From positions 1-64,000 of the forward strand of contig JAGQRW010000005.1 in the NCBI GenBank assembly GCA_020425085.1: DNA of 64,000 nucleotides, given 5' to 3'. Shown here one piece after another: positions 26,929 to 38,850 of the stretch. Below the pieces are notes generated by a model that saw nothing but the letters and a program-made list of their open reading frames with translations, was not told the origin of the DNA and did not search any database. Source of the stretch: Paracoccaceae bacterium. Lineage in GTDB: Bacteria; Pseudomonadota; Alphaproteobacteria; Rhodobacterales; Rhodobacteraceae. Numbering within the stretch: the stretch's first letter is position 1; each line of letters opens with the position of its first letter. A program made the position numbers and the translations under genes.

Positions 26929-29235
26929 CTAGCAGGCGATTTGTTCACGCACCTTTTCCGTCAGATCCTGAAGGGAAAACGGTTTGGGCAGGAACACCGA
27001 ATTGGCGATGCGCGATTGTTCGTCGTTGATGGTTTCCTCGGCATAGCCTGAAACGAACACCACCTTGACGCCCGGTCTGGCCAGTTGCGCCTCGCGCACC
27101 CAGGTCGGACCGTCCTTGCCGGGCATTACCACATCGGTGACAAACACATCGACCGCGAGTTCGCTGTCTTTCAGCATTTCCAGCGCCTCCTCGGCATTTC
27201 CCGCCTCCAGCACCTCATAGCCGCGCATCCTGAGCGCGCGGGCGGCAAAGGCGCGAACTGGTGCTTCATCCTCGACCAGAAGCACGACGCCGTCCTCGCG
27301 CGCCGCCACCGCCGCGGGCGCGGTCGGCAGGCTGGCGATGGTTTCGAGTTTCGCCGGGCTGGCATCGGCCGGCAGCAGGATCTGGAAATTGCTGCCCTCA
27401 CCCGGAACGCTGTCAACGAAGATGAAGCCGCCGGTCTGCTTGACGATGCCGTAAACCATCGACAGGCCCAGCCCGGTCCCCTCGCCGGTCTTCTTGGTGG
27501 TATAGAACGGTTCGAATATCTTGCTGAGCTTGTCGCCGGCGATGCCCGAGCCGGTATCGTGAACCGTGATCGAAACATAATCCCCCGGCGCCACCACCGC
27601 CTGATCGCGGTGGAATTCCTGGTCCAGATGCAGGTTTTTCGTTTCGATCCTGACTTCGCCGCCGCCCGGCATGGCATCGCGGGCATTGACCACCAGATTC
27701 ATCAGAACCTGTTCCAACTGCCGTCGGTCGGCCCGGATCTGCGCCAGATCGGCACCATTTTCCACCCGAAGCGTCACCTTTTCGCCAAGCAGCCGGTTCA
27801 GCAGATGCGACAGGTCGGAAAGCGTATCGCGCAGATCCAGATGTTCCGGGCGAAGGTTCTGTTTTCTGGAAAACGCCAGCAGTTGATTGACCAGGCTGGC
27901 GGCGCGATTGGCGTTCTGGTTGATCTGCACCAGATCGGCGTAATCCTGATCCCCTTCGTCATGGCGCAGCAGCAGAAGATCGCAATAACCGGTAATGGCG
28001 GTCAGCAGATTGTTGAAATCATGGGCCACCCCGCCGGCAAGCTGGCCGATCGCCTGCATCTTCTGGCTTTGCACGAATTGCGCTTCGAGCGTTTTCAACT
28101 CGGTCGCGTCGTTCAGCACCGCCAACAGCCCCGGTTTGCCGTTTTCGATCACCCGGCTGAGGGTGATCTGCAAATAGACGTCACGGTCCTTGCGCGCCGC
28201 CTGCACCACCTCGCCACGTTTCGGCCCCCGGCCTTCGGCAGCATCGCGCAGCCAGTCGGCAACCGGGCGGCCAAGCCCCTTGACCAGACCGGAAAAACAG
28301 CCGCCGCCATTGGGCGGCAGTGCCAACAACCCCCGCGCCAGACGGTTGGCATCGCGAATTTCGCCGTCGGGTGTCAGGCTGACCAGCGCCACCGGCATGT
28401 CGTCAAACATCCGGTCACGGGTAAGGATGCCACCGCTTTCCGGCCCTTTGGCCTGCATGAAGAACAGTTCGCGCCGCCCGTTGCTGCGGATATGTTCGGT
28501 GACGCGCACCAGTTGATTGCCGCTTCTGGTGGTGATCTGGCTGATGCCGTCAGGCCGCAGCGGCAGGTCGGTGAACAGCCGGTCAAGGTGATCGGTCTTG
28601 CCGCCGACCATCACCTGCAACGCCCGGTTCATATGCAGGATCCGCCCCTCGTCATTGGCGATCAGCATCGGCATGCCGACCTGTTCCGGGGCATCTGCCG
28701 CCGTTGCCGGGCGTTCCACCAGATCTTCCAGCCGCCAGACAAAGCCGCCGGGAACGATCTGGTGTACCGAAAGGCGAAGATGGCCGCCATCGGTGACGAT
28801 ATCCTCATGTGCCGAGCGGTTTTTCAGCGCCCGCGCCTGCAAGCGATAGGCCACATTGACCGGATTGGCGGACAAACCGGTCAGGATCCTGACCAGCGCC
28901 CGGTTTTCCACATCGCCAAAGCGTTTGCGTGCGGATTGATTGGCATAGGTGATCTCGCCGTCATCGGTGGCAAAAAAGGTGGGGGTGCTGTCGAAATGCA
29001 CGAACACATCCAGCGAATCGTGAAAATGTTCCGGCGAGGCGAGGTAGCGGCGGTTGACCACGCTGACCAGCAGCGCCACCGCGAACACCGTCGAGGCGCT
29101 GACCATGAAGCCAAGCGCCACCGTTGGCTGCGGGATCATCAGCCCCGGCAATAGCAGGCCAAGCCCGATCCACACAAAGGCCCAGATCCGTGTCGCCAGC
29201 AAGCGCGCGGTACCGACCTTGCGTGATTCATGCAT
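26929..29235 (-). CDS. cckA: Hybrid sensor histidine kinase CckA
   Basis: CckA is the membrane kinase/phosphatase at the top of the CtrA phosphorelay through ChpT. This 768-residue protein has two N-terminal membrane segments (about residues 10-60), PAS-like sensor segments (about 75-390), a HisKA domain with the phosphorylated histidine in [14 protein letters not shown] (His405), an ATPase domain with [14 protein letters not shown] and [18 protein letters not shown], and a C-terminal receiver with the acceptor aspartate in [11 protein letters not shown] (Asp701). This order and the extended VAHDFNN motif are diagnostic. The start is uncertain: ATG 29235 is used, but a TTG at 29250 adds five residues. 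In Rhodobacterales the CtrA system controls motility, gene transfer agents and related traits rather than being essential. Confidence 0.93.
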   Translation of the reverse strand: MHESRKVGTARLLATRIWAFVWIGLGLLLPGLMIPQPTVALGFMVSASTVFAVALLVSVVNRRYLASPEHFHDSLDVFVHFDSTPTFFATDDGEITYANQSARKRFGDVENRALVRILTGLSANPVNVAYRLQARALKNRSAHEDIVTDGGHLRLSVHQIVPGGFVWRLEDLVERPATAADAPEQVGMPMLIANDEGRILHMNRALQVMVGGKTDHLDRLFTDLPLRPDGISQITTRSGNQLVRVTEHIRSNGRRELFFMQAKGPESGGILTRDRMFDDMPVALVSLTPDGEIRDANRLARGLLALPPNGGGCFSGLVKGLGRPVADWLRDAAEGRGPKRGEVVQAARKDRDVYLQITLSRVIENGKPGLLAVLNDATELKTLEAQFVQSQKMQAIGQLAGGVAHDFNNLLTAITGYCDLLLLRHDEGDQDYADLVQINQNANRAASLVNQLLAFSRKQNLRPEHLDLRDTLSDLSHLLNRLLGEKVTLRVENGADLAQIRADRRQLEQVLMNLVVNARDAMPGGGEVRIETKNLHLDQEFHRDQAVVAPGDYVSITVHDTGSGIAGDKLSKIFEPFYTTKKTGEGTGLGLSMVYGIVKQTGGFIFVDSVPGEGSNFQILLPADASPAKLETIASLPTAPAAVAAREDGVVLLVEDEAPVRAFAARALRMRGYEVLEAGNAEEALEMLKDSELAVDVFVTDVVMPGKDGPTWVREAQLARPGVKVVFVSGYAEETINDEQSRIANSVFLPKPFSLQDLTEKVREQIAC

Positions 29236-29367
29236 CGCTATATCTGTCAAAACTGGTCTTTCTTTGCGAAATGTGCGCCGATCCCTTGCGAATCCCGCTT
29301 CTGATTTCCTCCGGAATTGGTTTCAATAAGGTTAAGCACAACTTATGCGGGTAGTCTATAGTGACTA

Positions 29368-30531
29368 CTATCGCTTTACACTAGCAACAAACATGCCGTC
29401 GCCGCCATCCAGCGAGGTAAATTGTCGTTGCAATTCAAGCTGAAAGCCGTGGTTGGCAGCCAGAAAACCAGAAATTTGATCAGTATTTTCTTCATTCAGG
29501 ATCGAGCAGGTGACATAGCCAAGCCGGCCATTGGCACTGACCAGCCCTGCCGCCTGCTCCAGAATTTGCGTCTGGGTTTGCAGCAATGCGGCCAGATCGT
29601 CCGGCTGAAACCCCCATTTGCCGCCGGGTGAGCGCCGCCAGGCGCCCGAGCCGCTGCACGGTGCATCAACCAGAACCAGATCAAACGGACCACTGGCTAC
29701 CAGTTCGCTGCTGGCCAGTGGTCTGATCGTGACCCCGGCGCGTTCGGTGCGTTGCGGCAGGTTGCGCATTCTGTCCGGGTCGATGTCATGCGCGAAAATC
29801 TCGGCGCTTGTCTTTGCCGCCATCGCCAGCGCCTTGCCGCCACCGCCGCTGCAATAATCAAGGATGCGGCCTTTTTCGGGCAGATCAAGCTGCTCGATCA
29901 CCGCTTGTGACGCAGCATCCTGCAACTCGACCAGACCGTAGAGATAGGCCTTGCTGGTCGCTATTTTCCGTTCGTTATCCGTAACTTCCAACGCGTTGTT
30001 TGCAAGATCACAAACTCTTGCAGTGATGCCATCCGCGGCCAGCATCCGAATGGCCGACATCCGGTCGCCCTTTTTTGCATTGACCCGCAGAAAGGTCGGT
30101 GCGCGGAATTGCAACGCCTGCATCACCGCCTCGAAATCCGGACCGAGCGAGGCGACAAGGCGCCCTTCCAGCCAGTCGGGGAAATCCAGCCGGACCGGGT
30201 CGGGCAGCGCCCCGACATCAATCGGCCATTCCCCAGGTTGCAAGGCGGCAGGGGCGTATTGCTGGCCGGTGAACAGGGTTGTGGGATCAATGCCCGCCTG
30301 CTGCAGCAGGCCGATCACCATGGCGCGGCCGGTTTCGGCCCCGCCGGCTGCGGCAGTCGAACGTCGCCGCCGCGCCACATCGAACACGATATTGCGAACC
30401 GCCAGACGGTCGCCGGAACCGGCATAGCGGTTTTTCCTTGCCCAGTTGGTCAGCGCCCGTTCCAGCGCCGTTCCCGCCAGCCAGAGATCAAGAACATCAA
30501 TCGCCGCAGCATGTCGCGCCGCCGGAGTCAT
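29368..30531 (-). CDS. RsmB/NOP-family RNA cytosine-C5 methyltransferase
   Basis: This 387-residue enzyme transfers a methyl group from S-adenosylmethionine to cytosine C5 in RNA, probably 16S rRNA. It has the N-terminal helical RsmB-like region, the SAM-binding ILDYCSGGGGKALAMA, the catalytic-site DAPCSGSGAWRR with the first conserved cysteine, and the nucleophile context YVTCSILNEEN. It is cytoplasmic. A small hairpin, GTAGTC/GACTAC at 29351-29368, overlaps its stop codon. I cannot decide between RsmB and a paralogue such as RsmF-like proteins, so no symbol is given. It lies on the same strand as cckA and the MAPEG gene, with gaps of 46-133 bases. Confidence 0.88.
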   Translation of the reverse strand: MTPAARHAAAIDVLDLWLAGTALERALTNWARKNRYAGSGDRLAVRNIVFDVARRRRSTAAAGGAETGRAMVIGLLQQAGIDPTTLFTGQQYAPAALQPGEWPIDVGALPDPVRLDFPDWLEGRLVASLGPDFEAVMQALQFRAPTFLRVNAKKGDRMSAIRMLAADGITARVCDLANNALEVTDNERKIATSKAYLYGLVELQDAASQAVIEQLDLPEKGRILDYCSGGGGKALAMAAKTSAEIFAHDIDPDRMRNLPQRTERAGVTIRPLASSELVASGPFDLVLVDAPCSGSGAWRRSPGGKWGFQPDDLAALLQTQTQILEQAAGLVSANGRLGYVTCSILNEENTDQISGFLAANHGFQLELQRQFTSLDGGDGMFVASVKR

Positions 30532-30577
30532 CGCCGCCGGCCTATGAAAGGTTGAATGAAACCTGTCATCATATTGC

Positions 30578-31024
30578 TCAGCCAGCGAATTCCGCCATCA
30601 GCAGGTTGAACCCCAGAACCACCCAGGCAAAGAAAAGCATGATGATACCGGCCACGAATACCTGAAACCGCAACACCACCCGGTTGGAGCGTACATGCAC
30701 CAGACGGTGGTAATAGCGGCTGATGACAAACCCAAGGCAAAAGATGGCGAACAGCATCGACGAGGCATCGAACAGCACCGCCAGCATCACCCCGACATAA
30801 AGCAGGATCGGAAACTCGAACTGGTTCGCCAGGTTGTTGCCATGCCGGCGCGCAAATTCCGGATAGCCGCTGGCATCAAACGCCACATCACTAAGACGGA
30901 TACCGTGCTGCCGGACAGCAGTGATGCGCGTCACGCCGACCTTGATCACGGCATAAAAGGTCAGCAGAACCTGGGCAAACATGGAAAAAACCGCGATTTT
31001 CAGGTCAAGTGGCATATATTGCAT
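30578..31024 (-). CDS. MAPEG-family membrane protein
   Basis: This 148-residue protein has four hydrophobic segments and the MAPEG layout: a first helix (LKIAVFSMFAQVLLTFYAVIK), a polar loop with RRHGNNLANQFEFPILLYVG containing the conserved arginine/asparagine/glutamate pattern, and two late helices. MAPEG proteins include microsomal glutathione transferases and eicosanoid enzymes; most bacterial members are uncharacterised. It is co-directional with guaB upstream (30-base gap) and the RNA methyltransferase gene downstream. A glutathione-related detoxifying role is possible but unproven. Confidence 0.85.
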   Translation of the reverse strand: MQYMPLDLKIAVFSMFAQVLLTFYAVIKVGVTRITAVRQHGIRLSDVAFDASGYPEFARRHGNNLANQFEFPILLYVGVMLAVLFDASSMLFAIFCLGFVISRYYHRLVHVRSNRVVLRFQVFVAGIIMLFFAWVVLGFNLLMAEFAG

Positions 31025-31054
31025 TTGGCTTGCTCCGACAGTTGGAAACCTTGC

Positions 31055-33549
<2,495 letters not shown>

Positions 33550-33572
33550 GGCTCTGCTCCGAAAGGTATTGA

Positions 33573-33588
33573 TGGCTTGGTCAAGCCA
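33573..33588. promoter_or_regulatory. Perfect palindrome between transporter and crotonase genes
   Basis: TGGCTTG-GT-CAAGCCA is a perfect inverted repeat of 7-bp arms in the 107-base divergent spacer. Position and symmetry suggest an operator for a dimeric regulator serving one or both genes. No regulator gene is adjacent. Confidence 0.45.
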
Positions 33589-33656
33589 CAAATGGATATT
33601 CTTGCCCTTGCGGCGTATCCTTGCGAAAACGGAAGAAAAATCCAAGGGGTAAGCTG

Positions 33657-34514
33657 ATGGCAAAGGTAATCTTTGAGAAAACGGGGCGAATTGGCCGCAT
33701 TATTCTGAACCGTCCCGATGTGATGAACGCGATTGATGACGAGGTTCCTTCGCTGTTGGCCGCCGCCGTCGCCGAGGCGGATGCCGATCCTGACATTCAC
33801 CTGATGGTGCTGTCCGGTGCCGGAAAGGCGTTTTGTGCGGGCTATGACCTGACCTACTACGCCGAAGGAAACGGTGCCGGGAATGTCACCCAGGACATGC
33901 CGTGGGATCCGATCAAGGACTATAAATTCATGTGGAAAAATACCAACCACTTCATGTCTTTATGGCGCGCCCTTAAACCTGTGATCTGCAAGGTTCAGGG
34001 CTATGCGGTGGCAGGCGGCAGCGATATCGCGCTGTGCGCTGACCTCACGATCATGGCGACGGATGCCGAAATCGGCTATATGCCCGCGCGGGTCTGGGGT
34101 TGCCCGACCACGGCGATGTGGGTTTACCGGCTGGGTGCGGAAAAGGCCAAACGGATGCTTTTCACCGGTGACCGGATCAATGGGCAGGAAGCCGCCGATA
34201 TTGGGCTGATCCTGAAGGCGGTGCCGCCCGAACGGCTGGATGATGAAGTGGAAAAGCTGGCTGAGAGGATGGCGAGTGTGCCAATCAACCAGTTGGTGAT
34301 GCAGAAAATGGTGATCAATCAGGCCATCGAATCAACCGGACTGATGAACACCCAGCGGTTGGCGACGATCTTTGATGGTATCACCCGCCATTCTCCCGAG
34401 GGTATCAATTTCAAGGACCGCGCCGTCGAGATGGGCTGGAAACAGGCGGTGAATGAGCGGGATCAGGGCAGTTTCGACTGGACCCTGAACCGCCCGATCA
34501 ACGCACCGAAATAA
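33657..34514 (+). CDS. Crotonase (enoyl-CoA hydratase/isomerase) family protein
   Basis: This 285-residue protein has the crotonase fold: the CoA-binding/oxyanion segments GAGKAFCAGYDLTYY and QGYAVAGGSDIALCADLTIM are clear. The two glutamates used by true enoyl-CoA hydratases appear altered: GGSDIA has Asp where the first Glu is common, and the segment MPARVWGCP lacks the second Glu. It may therefore be an isomerase, a hydrolase, a dehalogenase-like or another crotonase activity. AAGGGG precedes the ATG at 33657. It is divergent from the TDT-type transporter across a palindrome and converges with rlmE. Confidence 0.85.
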   Translation: MAKVIFEKTGRIGRIILNRPDVMNAIDDEVPSLLAAAVAEADADPDIHLMVLSGAGKAFCAGYDLTYYAEGNGAGNVTQDMPWDPIKDYKFMWKNTNHFMSLWRALKPVICKVQGYAVAGGSDIALCADLTIMATDAEIGYMPARVWGCPTTAMWVYRLGAEKAKRMLFTGDRINGQEAADIGLILKAVPPERLDDEVEKLAERMASVPINQLVMQKMVINQAIESTGLMNTQRLATIFDGITRHSPEGINFKDRAVEMGWKQAVNERDQGSFDWTLNRPINAPK

Positions 34515-34523
34515 GGGTTGCCG

Positions 34524-34540
34524 GGGCTTCAGCCCTATTC
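34524..34540 (+). terminator. Possible short terminator after the crotonase gene
   Basis: GGGC-TTCA-GCCC followed by CTATTCTTCTTT lies directly after the crotonase stop and overlaps the end of rlmE on the other strand. The stem is short, so this is tentative. Confidence 0.35.
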
Positions 34541-35272
34541 TTCTTTCGATGCTTCAATGCCGCGAAACCCGGTGGCGACAACGAATTTTTCGCTTGAATC
34601 CGAACGGCTTGCTGCTGGTTTTACATTCACCACCCTGGTGAAATTCTGCTTCAGGATCTTTTGCAGATCACCCTCGGCCCCACCGGCCAGAACCTTGGCG
34701 ACAAAGGTGCCGCCTTCGCTCAGCACATCGAACGCGAAATAGGCCGCTGCCTCGCATAATGCCATGATGCGCAAATGATCCGTCTGCTTGTGGCCGCTTG
34801 ATGCGGCGGCCATGTCCGACATCACCACATCGGCAGGCCCGCCCAACCATTCCTTGACCTGCTGATCGGCGTCATCGGCCAGAAAATCCAGCACATGCAG
34901 TTCCGCCCCCACGATCGGATCCACCGCCTGTAGATCGACACCCAGAACCCGGCCCACCCGCTTGCCCTGCTTTTCGCCAAGCGCGTTCACCCGTTTGACG
35001 GCAACCTGGCTCCAACCGCCCGGTGCGGCACCAAGATCGACCACCCGCGCCCCCGGCACGAGAAAGCGGAACTTGTCGTCAAGATCGAGGATCTTGTAAG
35101 CGGCGCGGCCGCGATAGCCGTCTTTTTTCGCCTGCTGCACCAATGGGTCGTTCAACTGGCGTTCCAGCCAGCGCGTCGAACTCAACTTGCGGCCCTTGGC
35201 GGTTTTCACCTTGACGCGCAGATCGCGATAGCCGCGCCCGGATGCGCCGGGTTTCCCCTCACCCCGCGCCAT
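34535..35272 (-). CDS. rlmE: 23S rRNA (uridine-2'-O) methyltransferase RlmE
   Basis: RlmE (FtsJ/RrmJ) methylates the 2'-OH of a uridine in the A loop of 23S rRNA. The 245-residue protein has the K-D-K-E catalytic tetrad in recognisable contexts: lysine in [14 protein letters not shown], aspartate in [12 protein letters not shown], lysine in [12 protein letters not shown] and glutamate in [13 protein letters not shown]. The SAM-binding [18 protein letters not shown] is intact. A basic extension of about 30 residues at the N-terminus is usual in alphaproteobacteria. The ATG at 35272 overlaps the stop codon of ppx/gppA by one base, indicating coupling. Confidence 0.95.
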   Translation of the reverse strand: MARGEGKPGASGRGYRDLRVKVKTAKGRKLSSTRWLERQLNDPLVQQAKKDGYRGRAAYKILDLDDKFRFLVPGARVVDLGAAPGGWSQVAVKRVNALGEKQGKRVGRVLGVDLQAVDPIVGAELHVLDFLADDADQQVKEWLGGPADVVMSDMAAASSGHKQTDHLRIMALCEAAAYFAFDVLSEGGTFVAKVLAGGAEGDLQKILKQNFTRVVNVKPAASRSDSSEKFVVATGFRGIEASKEE

Positions 35273-36399
35273 CAGACGGAATCCTCGACCAGAACGCCAT
35301 CGGCGCTCATCTGTGCATAAAGCAGCCCTTCGCGCAGACCGCGATCGGCCACCGACAGCCGGTCGGTCGGCCATATCCGCATCAGCGTTTGCAGGATCGA
35401 CACCCCCGACAGGATCAGTGAATGCCGGTCGCGCCCGATCCTGGGATCCCGCCGCCGCCCTTCGGGGCCAAGATCGAGATATTGGCGGATCACCCCGTCG
35501 ATTTCGGCACTGGTCATGCGCAACCCGTCCACCTTGTCGCGGTTATAGCGTTTCAGACCCAGAAACGACGCTGCCACCGTGGTCACCGTTCCAGAGGTGC
35601 CGATGATCTGAAAGCCGTTGCGAACCGTGTTGCCGGGCAGGTCGTTATAGGGGCTGAAACCGGCCAGCAATTCCTCGAAATGGCAGGACATCAGGGCAAA
35701 TCTGGCACCGTCGTCGGCAACATCACGAAACTGGTCGGTCAGCGTCGCCACCCCGACCGGAACCGAGATCCAGTCGACCACCTCGGCGCGGGGAAACGGT
35801 GAATCCTGCTGGCTTTGGCGAAATCCGCTGCGCAGGCGCATGATGGCGCGGGCGCGGTCATTGGGGGCGACCATGGAAAGATCGATCCACACCAGTTCGG
35901 TCGAGCCGCCGCCGATATCGACCACCAGCAGGTTTTCCGTCTGCTTTGCCACCAGGGTTGCGCAACTGACCACGGCCAGGCGCGCCTCTTCCTCGGGGCG
36001 GATGATTTCCAGTTCAAGGCCGGTTTCGCCGGTAATGCGCTGGATGAATGCCTCGGCATTGCTGGCGCGGCGGCAGGCCTCGGTTGCGACCAGACGCATG
36101 CGGCTGACATTGTGATGCTCCAGCTTGCTGCGGCAGATTTTCAGCGCGGCAATGGTGCGGTCGATCGAAGCGCGCGACAAGGTGCCGTGACGCTCCAGCC
36201 CGCGCCCGAGTTGCACCGATTTGGAAAAGCTGTCGACCACGCGAAACTGACTGCCCTTGGGTGCTGCGATCAGCATCCGGCAGGAATTGGTTCCAAGATC
36301 GAGCGCGGCATATAGCGCGGGCGATTCGGCATATGTTCCGGGCGCGGGATCGGCCGGTATCGGCAACCCGCGCGCGCCCAGGTCTGATCTGGCCGCCAT
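35272..36399 (-). CDS. Ppx/GppA phosphatase family protein
   Basis: This 375-residue protein belongs to the ASKHA-fold exopolyphosphatase/guanosine pentaphosphate phosphatase family. Visible motifs are the phosphate-1 loop [15 protein letters not shown], the [11 protein letters not shown] region and the phosphate-2 loop [18 protein letters not shown]. It is shorter than E. coli Ppx because it lacks the long C-terminal HD-like domain, as is common for the rlmE-linked alphaproteobacterial version. It could act on polyphosphate or pppGpp; the sequence does not decide. It is the first gene of a two-gene unit with rlmE. Confidence 0.9.
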   Translation of the reverse strand: MAARSDLGARGLPIPADPAPGTYAESPALYAALDLGTNSCRMLIAAPKGSQFRVVDSFSKSVQLGRGLERHGTLSRASIDRTIAALKICRSKLEHHNVSRMRLVATEACRRASNAEAFIQRITGETGLELEIIRPEEEARLAVVSCATLVAKQTENLLVVDIGGGSTELVWIDLSMVAPNDRARAIMRLRSGFRQSQQDSPFPRAEVVDWISVPVGVATLTDQFRDVADDGARFALMSCHFEELLAGFSPYNDLPGNTVRNGFQIIGTSGTVTTVAASFLGLKRYNRDKVDGLRMTSAEIDGVIRQYLDLGPEGRRRDPRIGRDRHSLILSGVSILQTLMRIWPTDRLSVADRGLREGLLYAQMSADGVLVEDSV

Positions 36400-36588
36400 G
36401 GCGGGCCTCCGACTGGTGTTGGCGAAAGGGTAACGCGCCCGGGCATATCGCGCAAGGCGATTGAATGTGGCGCGATTTCGGGGCAGAGTCGCTAAACCCT
36501 GCCATCCGGTCGAAAACGCGCATTGCCATGCTGGTTTTCCCGCCTAGAAGGGCGCAGGAAATGGCAGCGAAAACCGGGGAATCACACG

Positions 36589-36897
36589 ATGGCCGATGTG
36601 ACAATCGTTTACTGGCGGGACATTCCAGCCCAGGTCATTGTCGGCAAGGGGCGGCGCGGTTCCAAGATGCCGTTGCCGGAACGCTTTGAAAAGGCGATTG
36701 ACCGGGCTGCGATGATGGCCGGTGCGCGCGATACCGACAGCTATCTGGCCGACTGGCGCAAGGCTGAACCCTATTCGGTTGACGGCGATCCGGATGCGGT
36801 TGCCACCACCGAGGCGGCAAGGCTGGATCAGGCATATGACGATCGGCGGCTGGCACAACTGGTCGCCAATATGGGCCGGCAGGTTCAACCGGGTTGA
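36589..36897 (+). CDS. Virulence-factor family (PF13769-type) protein
   Basis: This 102-residue protein starts MADVTIVYWRDIPAQVIVG and contains RGSKMPLPERFEKAIDRAAMMAGARDTDSYLADWRK, the pattern I know from the family labelled virulence factor in Pfam. The name has no proven basis and the biochemical role is unknown. The gene is the first of a trio with a MetF-like reductase (30-base gap) and a methyltetrahydrofolate methyltransferase, an arrangement I recall in other Rhodobacterales. This association suggests a part in corrinoid- or folate-linked methyl transfer rather than virulence. The ATG at 36589 is chosen with GGGGA eight bases upstream; an earlier ATG at 36523 lacks one. Confidence 0.82.
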   Translation: MADVTIVYWRDIPAQVIVGKGRRGSKMPLPERFEKAIDRAAMMAGARDTDSYLADWRKAEPYSVDGDPDAVATTEAARLDQAYDDRRLAQLVANMGRQVQPG

Positions 36898-36927
36898 ATG
36901 CGACCTTCAGATACAGGAAAACCGATC

Positions 36928-37854
36928 ATGGCCTTGTTCAGCCGCCACAAAAAACCGACCCCCCTCAGGGCCGAGAACGCCGAACTCAGGGCGTTCCTCA
37001 AGGATTATTCGATCGAGGTGATGCCACGCACCGCCGAGAAGATCGAGGATTTCCGCACCATTCTGCCGGCTGAAACCCGCGTCTATATCGCCCATATCGA
37101 AGGCACCCCGATCGAGGATATGGTCGCCACCGCCAGACGCATCGCCGCCGAGGGGTTTCGCGTCATGCCGCATTTCCCGGCCCGATTGATCAAGGACAAG
37201 GCGATGCTTGCCGACTGGATCGCCCGCTATCAGGGCGAGGCCGGGGTCGATCAGGCACTGGTGCTGGCGGGCGGGCTGAACAAGGCCATCGGGGAATATG
37301 ACAATTCGATGCAGCTTCTGGAAAGCGGGCTGTTTGACAAGGCAGGCTTCAGCCGCCTGCATGTGGCGGGCCATCCCGAGGGCAACAAGGACATCGACCC
37401 CGATGGCAGCCGCCGTGAGGTGGATGCGGCACTAAGCTGGAAACAGGAATTTTCCAAGCGGACCGATGCCAAGATGGCACTGGTGACGCAGTTCTGTTTT
37501 GAAAGCGGGCCGGTGATCGAATGGGCCAATGGCCTGGTGGCGCGGGGCATCGACATTCCGGTGCATATCGGCGTGGCCGGGCCAGCCAAGTTGCAAACGA
37601 TGATCAAGTTTTCCATTGCCTGCGGTGTCGGCCCCAGCCTGCGCGTGTTGCAACGCCGCGCCAAGGATGTGACCAAGCTGCTGATGCCGTTCGAGCCGGG
37701 CAGCTTTTTGGCCGATCTGGCGGCACATCGGGCAAAAAATCCCGATTTCAACATAACCAATGTTCACTTCTTCCCGCTGGGTGGGATAAAAGCCAATACC
37801 ACATGGACCCTTGAAAACGGCGGTGCAGCACCTGCATCGCCCCTGCAATCCTGA
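36928..37854 (+). CDS. Methylenetetrahydrofolate reductase (MetF-like)
   Basis: This 308-residue protein resembles methylenetetrahydrofolate reductases, FAD-containing TIM-barrel enzymes that interconvert methylene- and methyl-THF. Evidence includes VMPRTAEKIEDF near the N-terminus, GFRVMPHFPARLIKD where the folate-binding strand occurs, LVLAGGLNK, the HPEGNKDIDPDG segment (family pattern HPE) and TQFCFESGPVIEWANGLVARGIDIPVHIGVAGPA. It is more divergent than housekeeping MetF, and its operon with a methyl-THF methyltransferase suggests that it works in the oxidative direction on methyl-THF generated from methylated compounds. The ATG at 36928 follows AGGAAAA. The role is inferred from context. 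Confidence 0.88.
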   Translation: MALFSRHKKPTPLRAENAELRAFLKDYSIEVMPRTAEKIEDFRTILPAETRVYIAHIEGTPIEDMVATARRIAAEGFRVMPHFPARLIKDKAMLADWIARYQGEAGVDQALVLAGGLNKAIGEYDNSMQLLESGLFDKAGFSRLHVAGHPEGNKDIDPDGSRREVDAALSWKQEFSKRTDAKMALVTQFCFESGPVIEWANGLVARGIDIPVHIGVAGPAKLQTMIKFSIACGVGPSLRVLQRRAKDVTKLLMPFEPGSFLADLAAHRAKNPDFNITNVHFFPLGGIKANTTWTLENGGAAPASPLQS

Positions 37855-37867
37855 AGGATATCACCGG

Positions 37868-38800
37868 ATGACCCGCACCATTGTTGAATCAAGAACCAGA
37901 ACCGCGATCATCGGTTTCGATCAGCCATTTTGCGTGATCGGCGAGCGGATCAATCCGACCGGGCGCAAACTGCTGGCGGCCCAGCTTGAGGCGGGGGATT
38001 TTTCCACCGTTGAAAAGGACGCACTGGAACAGGTGGCCTGTGGCGCGACCATGCTCGATATCAACGCGGGCGTGGTCTACAACTCCAACCCCAACCCGAA
38101 TGAGACCGAACCCCCCCTGATGGTGAAGATCCTTGAACTGGTGCAGGGACTGGTCGATGTGCCGCTATGCATCGACAGTTCGGTTCCCGCGGCCCTGAAG
38201 GCCGGGCTTGAAGCCTGTCAGGGTCGCCCGCTGCTGAACTCGGTCACTGGCGAAGAAGACCGGCTCGAGGCGATCCTGCCGCTGGTCAAGAAATACAACG
38301 TACCGGTGGTGGCGATTTCCAACGACGACAGCGGCATTTCCGAAGATCCGGATGTCAGGTTCATGGTGGCAAAAAGAATTGTCGAGCGGGCGGCGGATTT
38401 CGGCATTCCGGCGCATGACATCGTGGTCGATCCCTTGGTGATGCCCGTCGGGGCCATGGGCACCGCCGGTTTGCAGGTGTTCGCGCTTGTGCGGCGGCTG
38501 CGTGACGAGCTTGGGGTCAATACCACTTGCGGTGCCTCCAATATCTCGTTCGGGTTGCCGAACCGCCATGGCATCAACGCGGCGTTTTTGCCGATGGCGA
38601 TTGCCTCAGGCATGACCAGCGCCATCATGAACCCGGTGCGCCCGCAGGAGATGGAGGCGATCCGCGCCGCCAATTTCCTTTGTAACAACGACCCGCACGG
38701 GGCGGCATGGATCCGCGCCAACAAACCGGCGCTGGCCGAAGGTGAGGTCGAAGCGGGTGCGCGCGGCAAGCGTACGGGGCGGCGCCGTCGCAGCGCCTGA
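37868..38800 (+). CDS. Methyltetrahydrofolate:corrinoid methyltransferase-like protein
   Basis: This 310-residue protein has the pterin-binding (MeTr/DHPS-like) TIM barrel: IGERINPTGRKLLAAQL, GATMLDINAGV, CIDSSVPAALKAGL, LLNSVTGEEDRL, the VDPLVMPVG segment and TTCGASNISFGLPNRHGIN, which are the recurring folate-contacting motifs of corrinoid-linked methyltransferases such as MtgA and AcsE. It would move a methyl group between a corrinoid protein and THF. The lysine/arginine-rich C-terminal tail (GKRTGRRRRSA) is extra. It follows the metF-like gene by 13 bases with AAGGA before the ATG. No corrinoid-binding protein is encoded next to it; the candidate methyl donor enzyme is the MttB homologue at 18.6 kb. 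Confidence 0.88.
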   Translation: MTRTIVESRTRTAIIGFDQPFCVIGERINPTGRKLLAAQLEAGDFSTVEKDALEQVACGATMLDINAGVVYNSNPNPNETEPPLMVKILELVQGLVDVPLCIDSSVPAALKAGLEACQGRPLLNSVTGEEDRLEAILPLVKKYNVPVVAISNDDSGISEDPDVRFMVAKRIVERAADFGIPAHDIVVDPLVMPVGAMGTAGLQVFALVRRLRDELGVNTTCGASNISFGLPNRHGINAAFLPMAIASGMTSAIMNPVRPQEMEAIRAANFLCNNDPHGAAWIRANKPALAEGEVEAGARGKRTGRRRRSA

Positions 38801-38805
38801 ATTCG

Positions 38806-38845
38806 GCCGGGTATGCCTCCGGCGGGAGTATTTTTGACAATAAAG
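38806..38845 (+). repeat. Rhodobacterales extragenic hairpin followed by AGTATTT
   Basis: GCCGG, an eight-base loop and CCGGC are followed by GGGAGTATTTTT and an A-rich stretch. It can act as a terminator for the methyltransferase operon. The same tail pattern (AGTATTT then A-rich) recurs at 50398, and I recall such elements being widespread downstream of genes in this order. Confidence 0.55.
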
Positions 38846-38850
38846 AAGGC

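Noticed and set aside
27085-29154. Plus-strand open frame of 689 codons opposite cckA
   Set aside because: It is the antisense of a clear CckA coding region and shows the histidine/glutamine/arginine-rich composition of an antisense translation.
36400-36588. Cobalamin riboswitch before the C1-transfer trio
   Set aside because: A B12-dependent route makes it plausible, but the B12 box and the conserved core are not visible in the 189-base spacer.
36589-36897. True virulence role for the PF13769-type protein
   Set aside because: The family name is historical; the gene sits in a folate methyl-transfer operon and nothing in the sequence indicates virulence.
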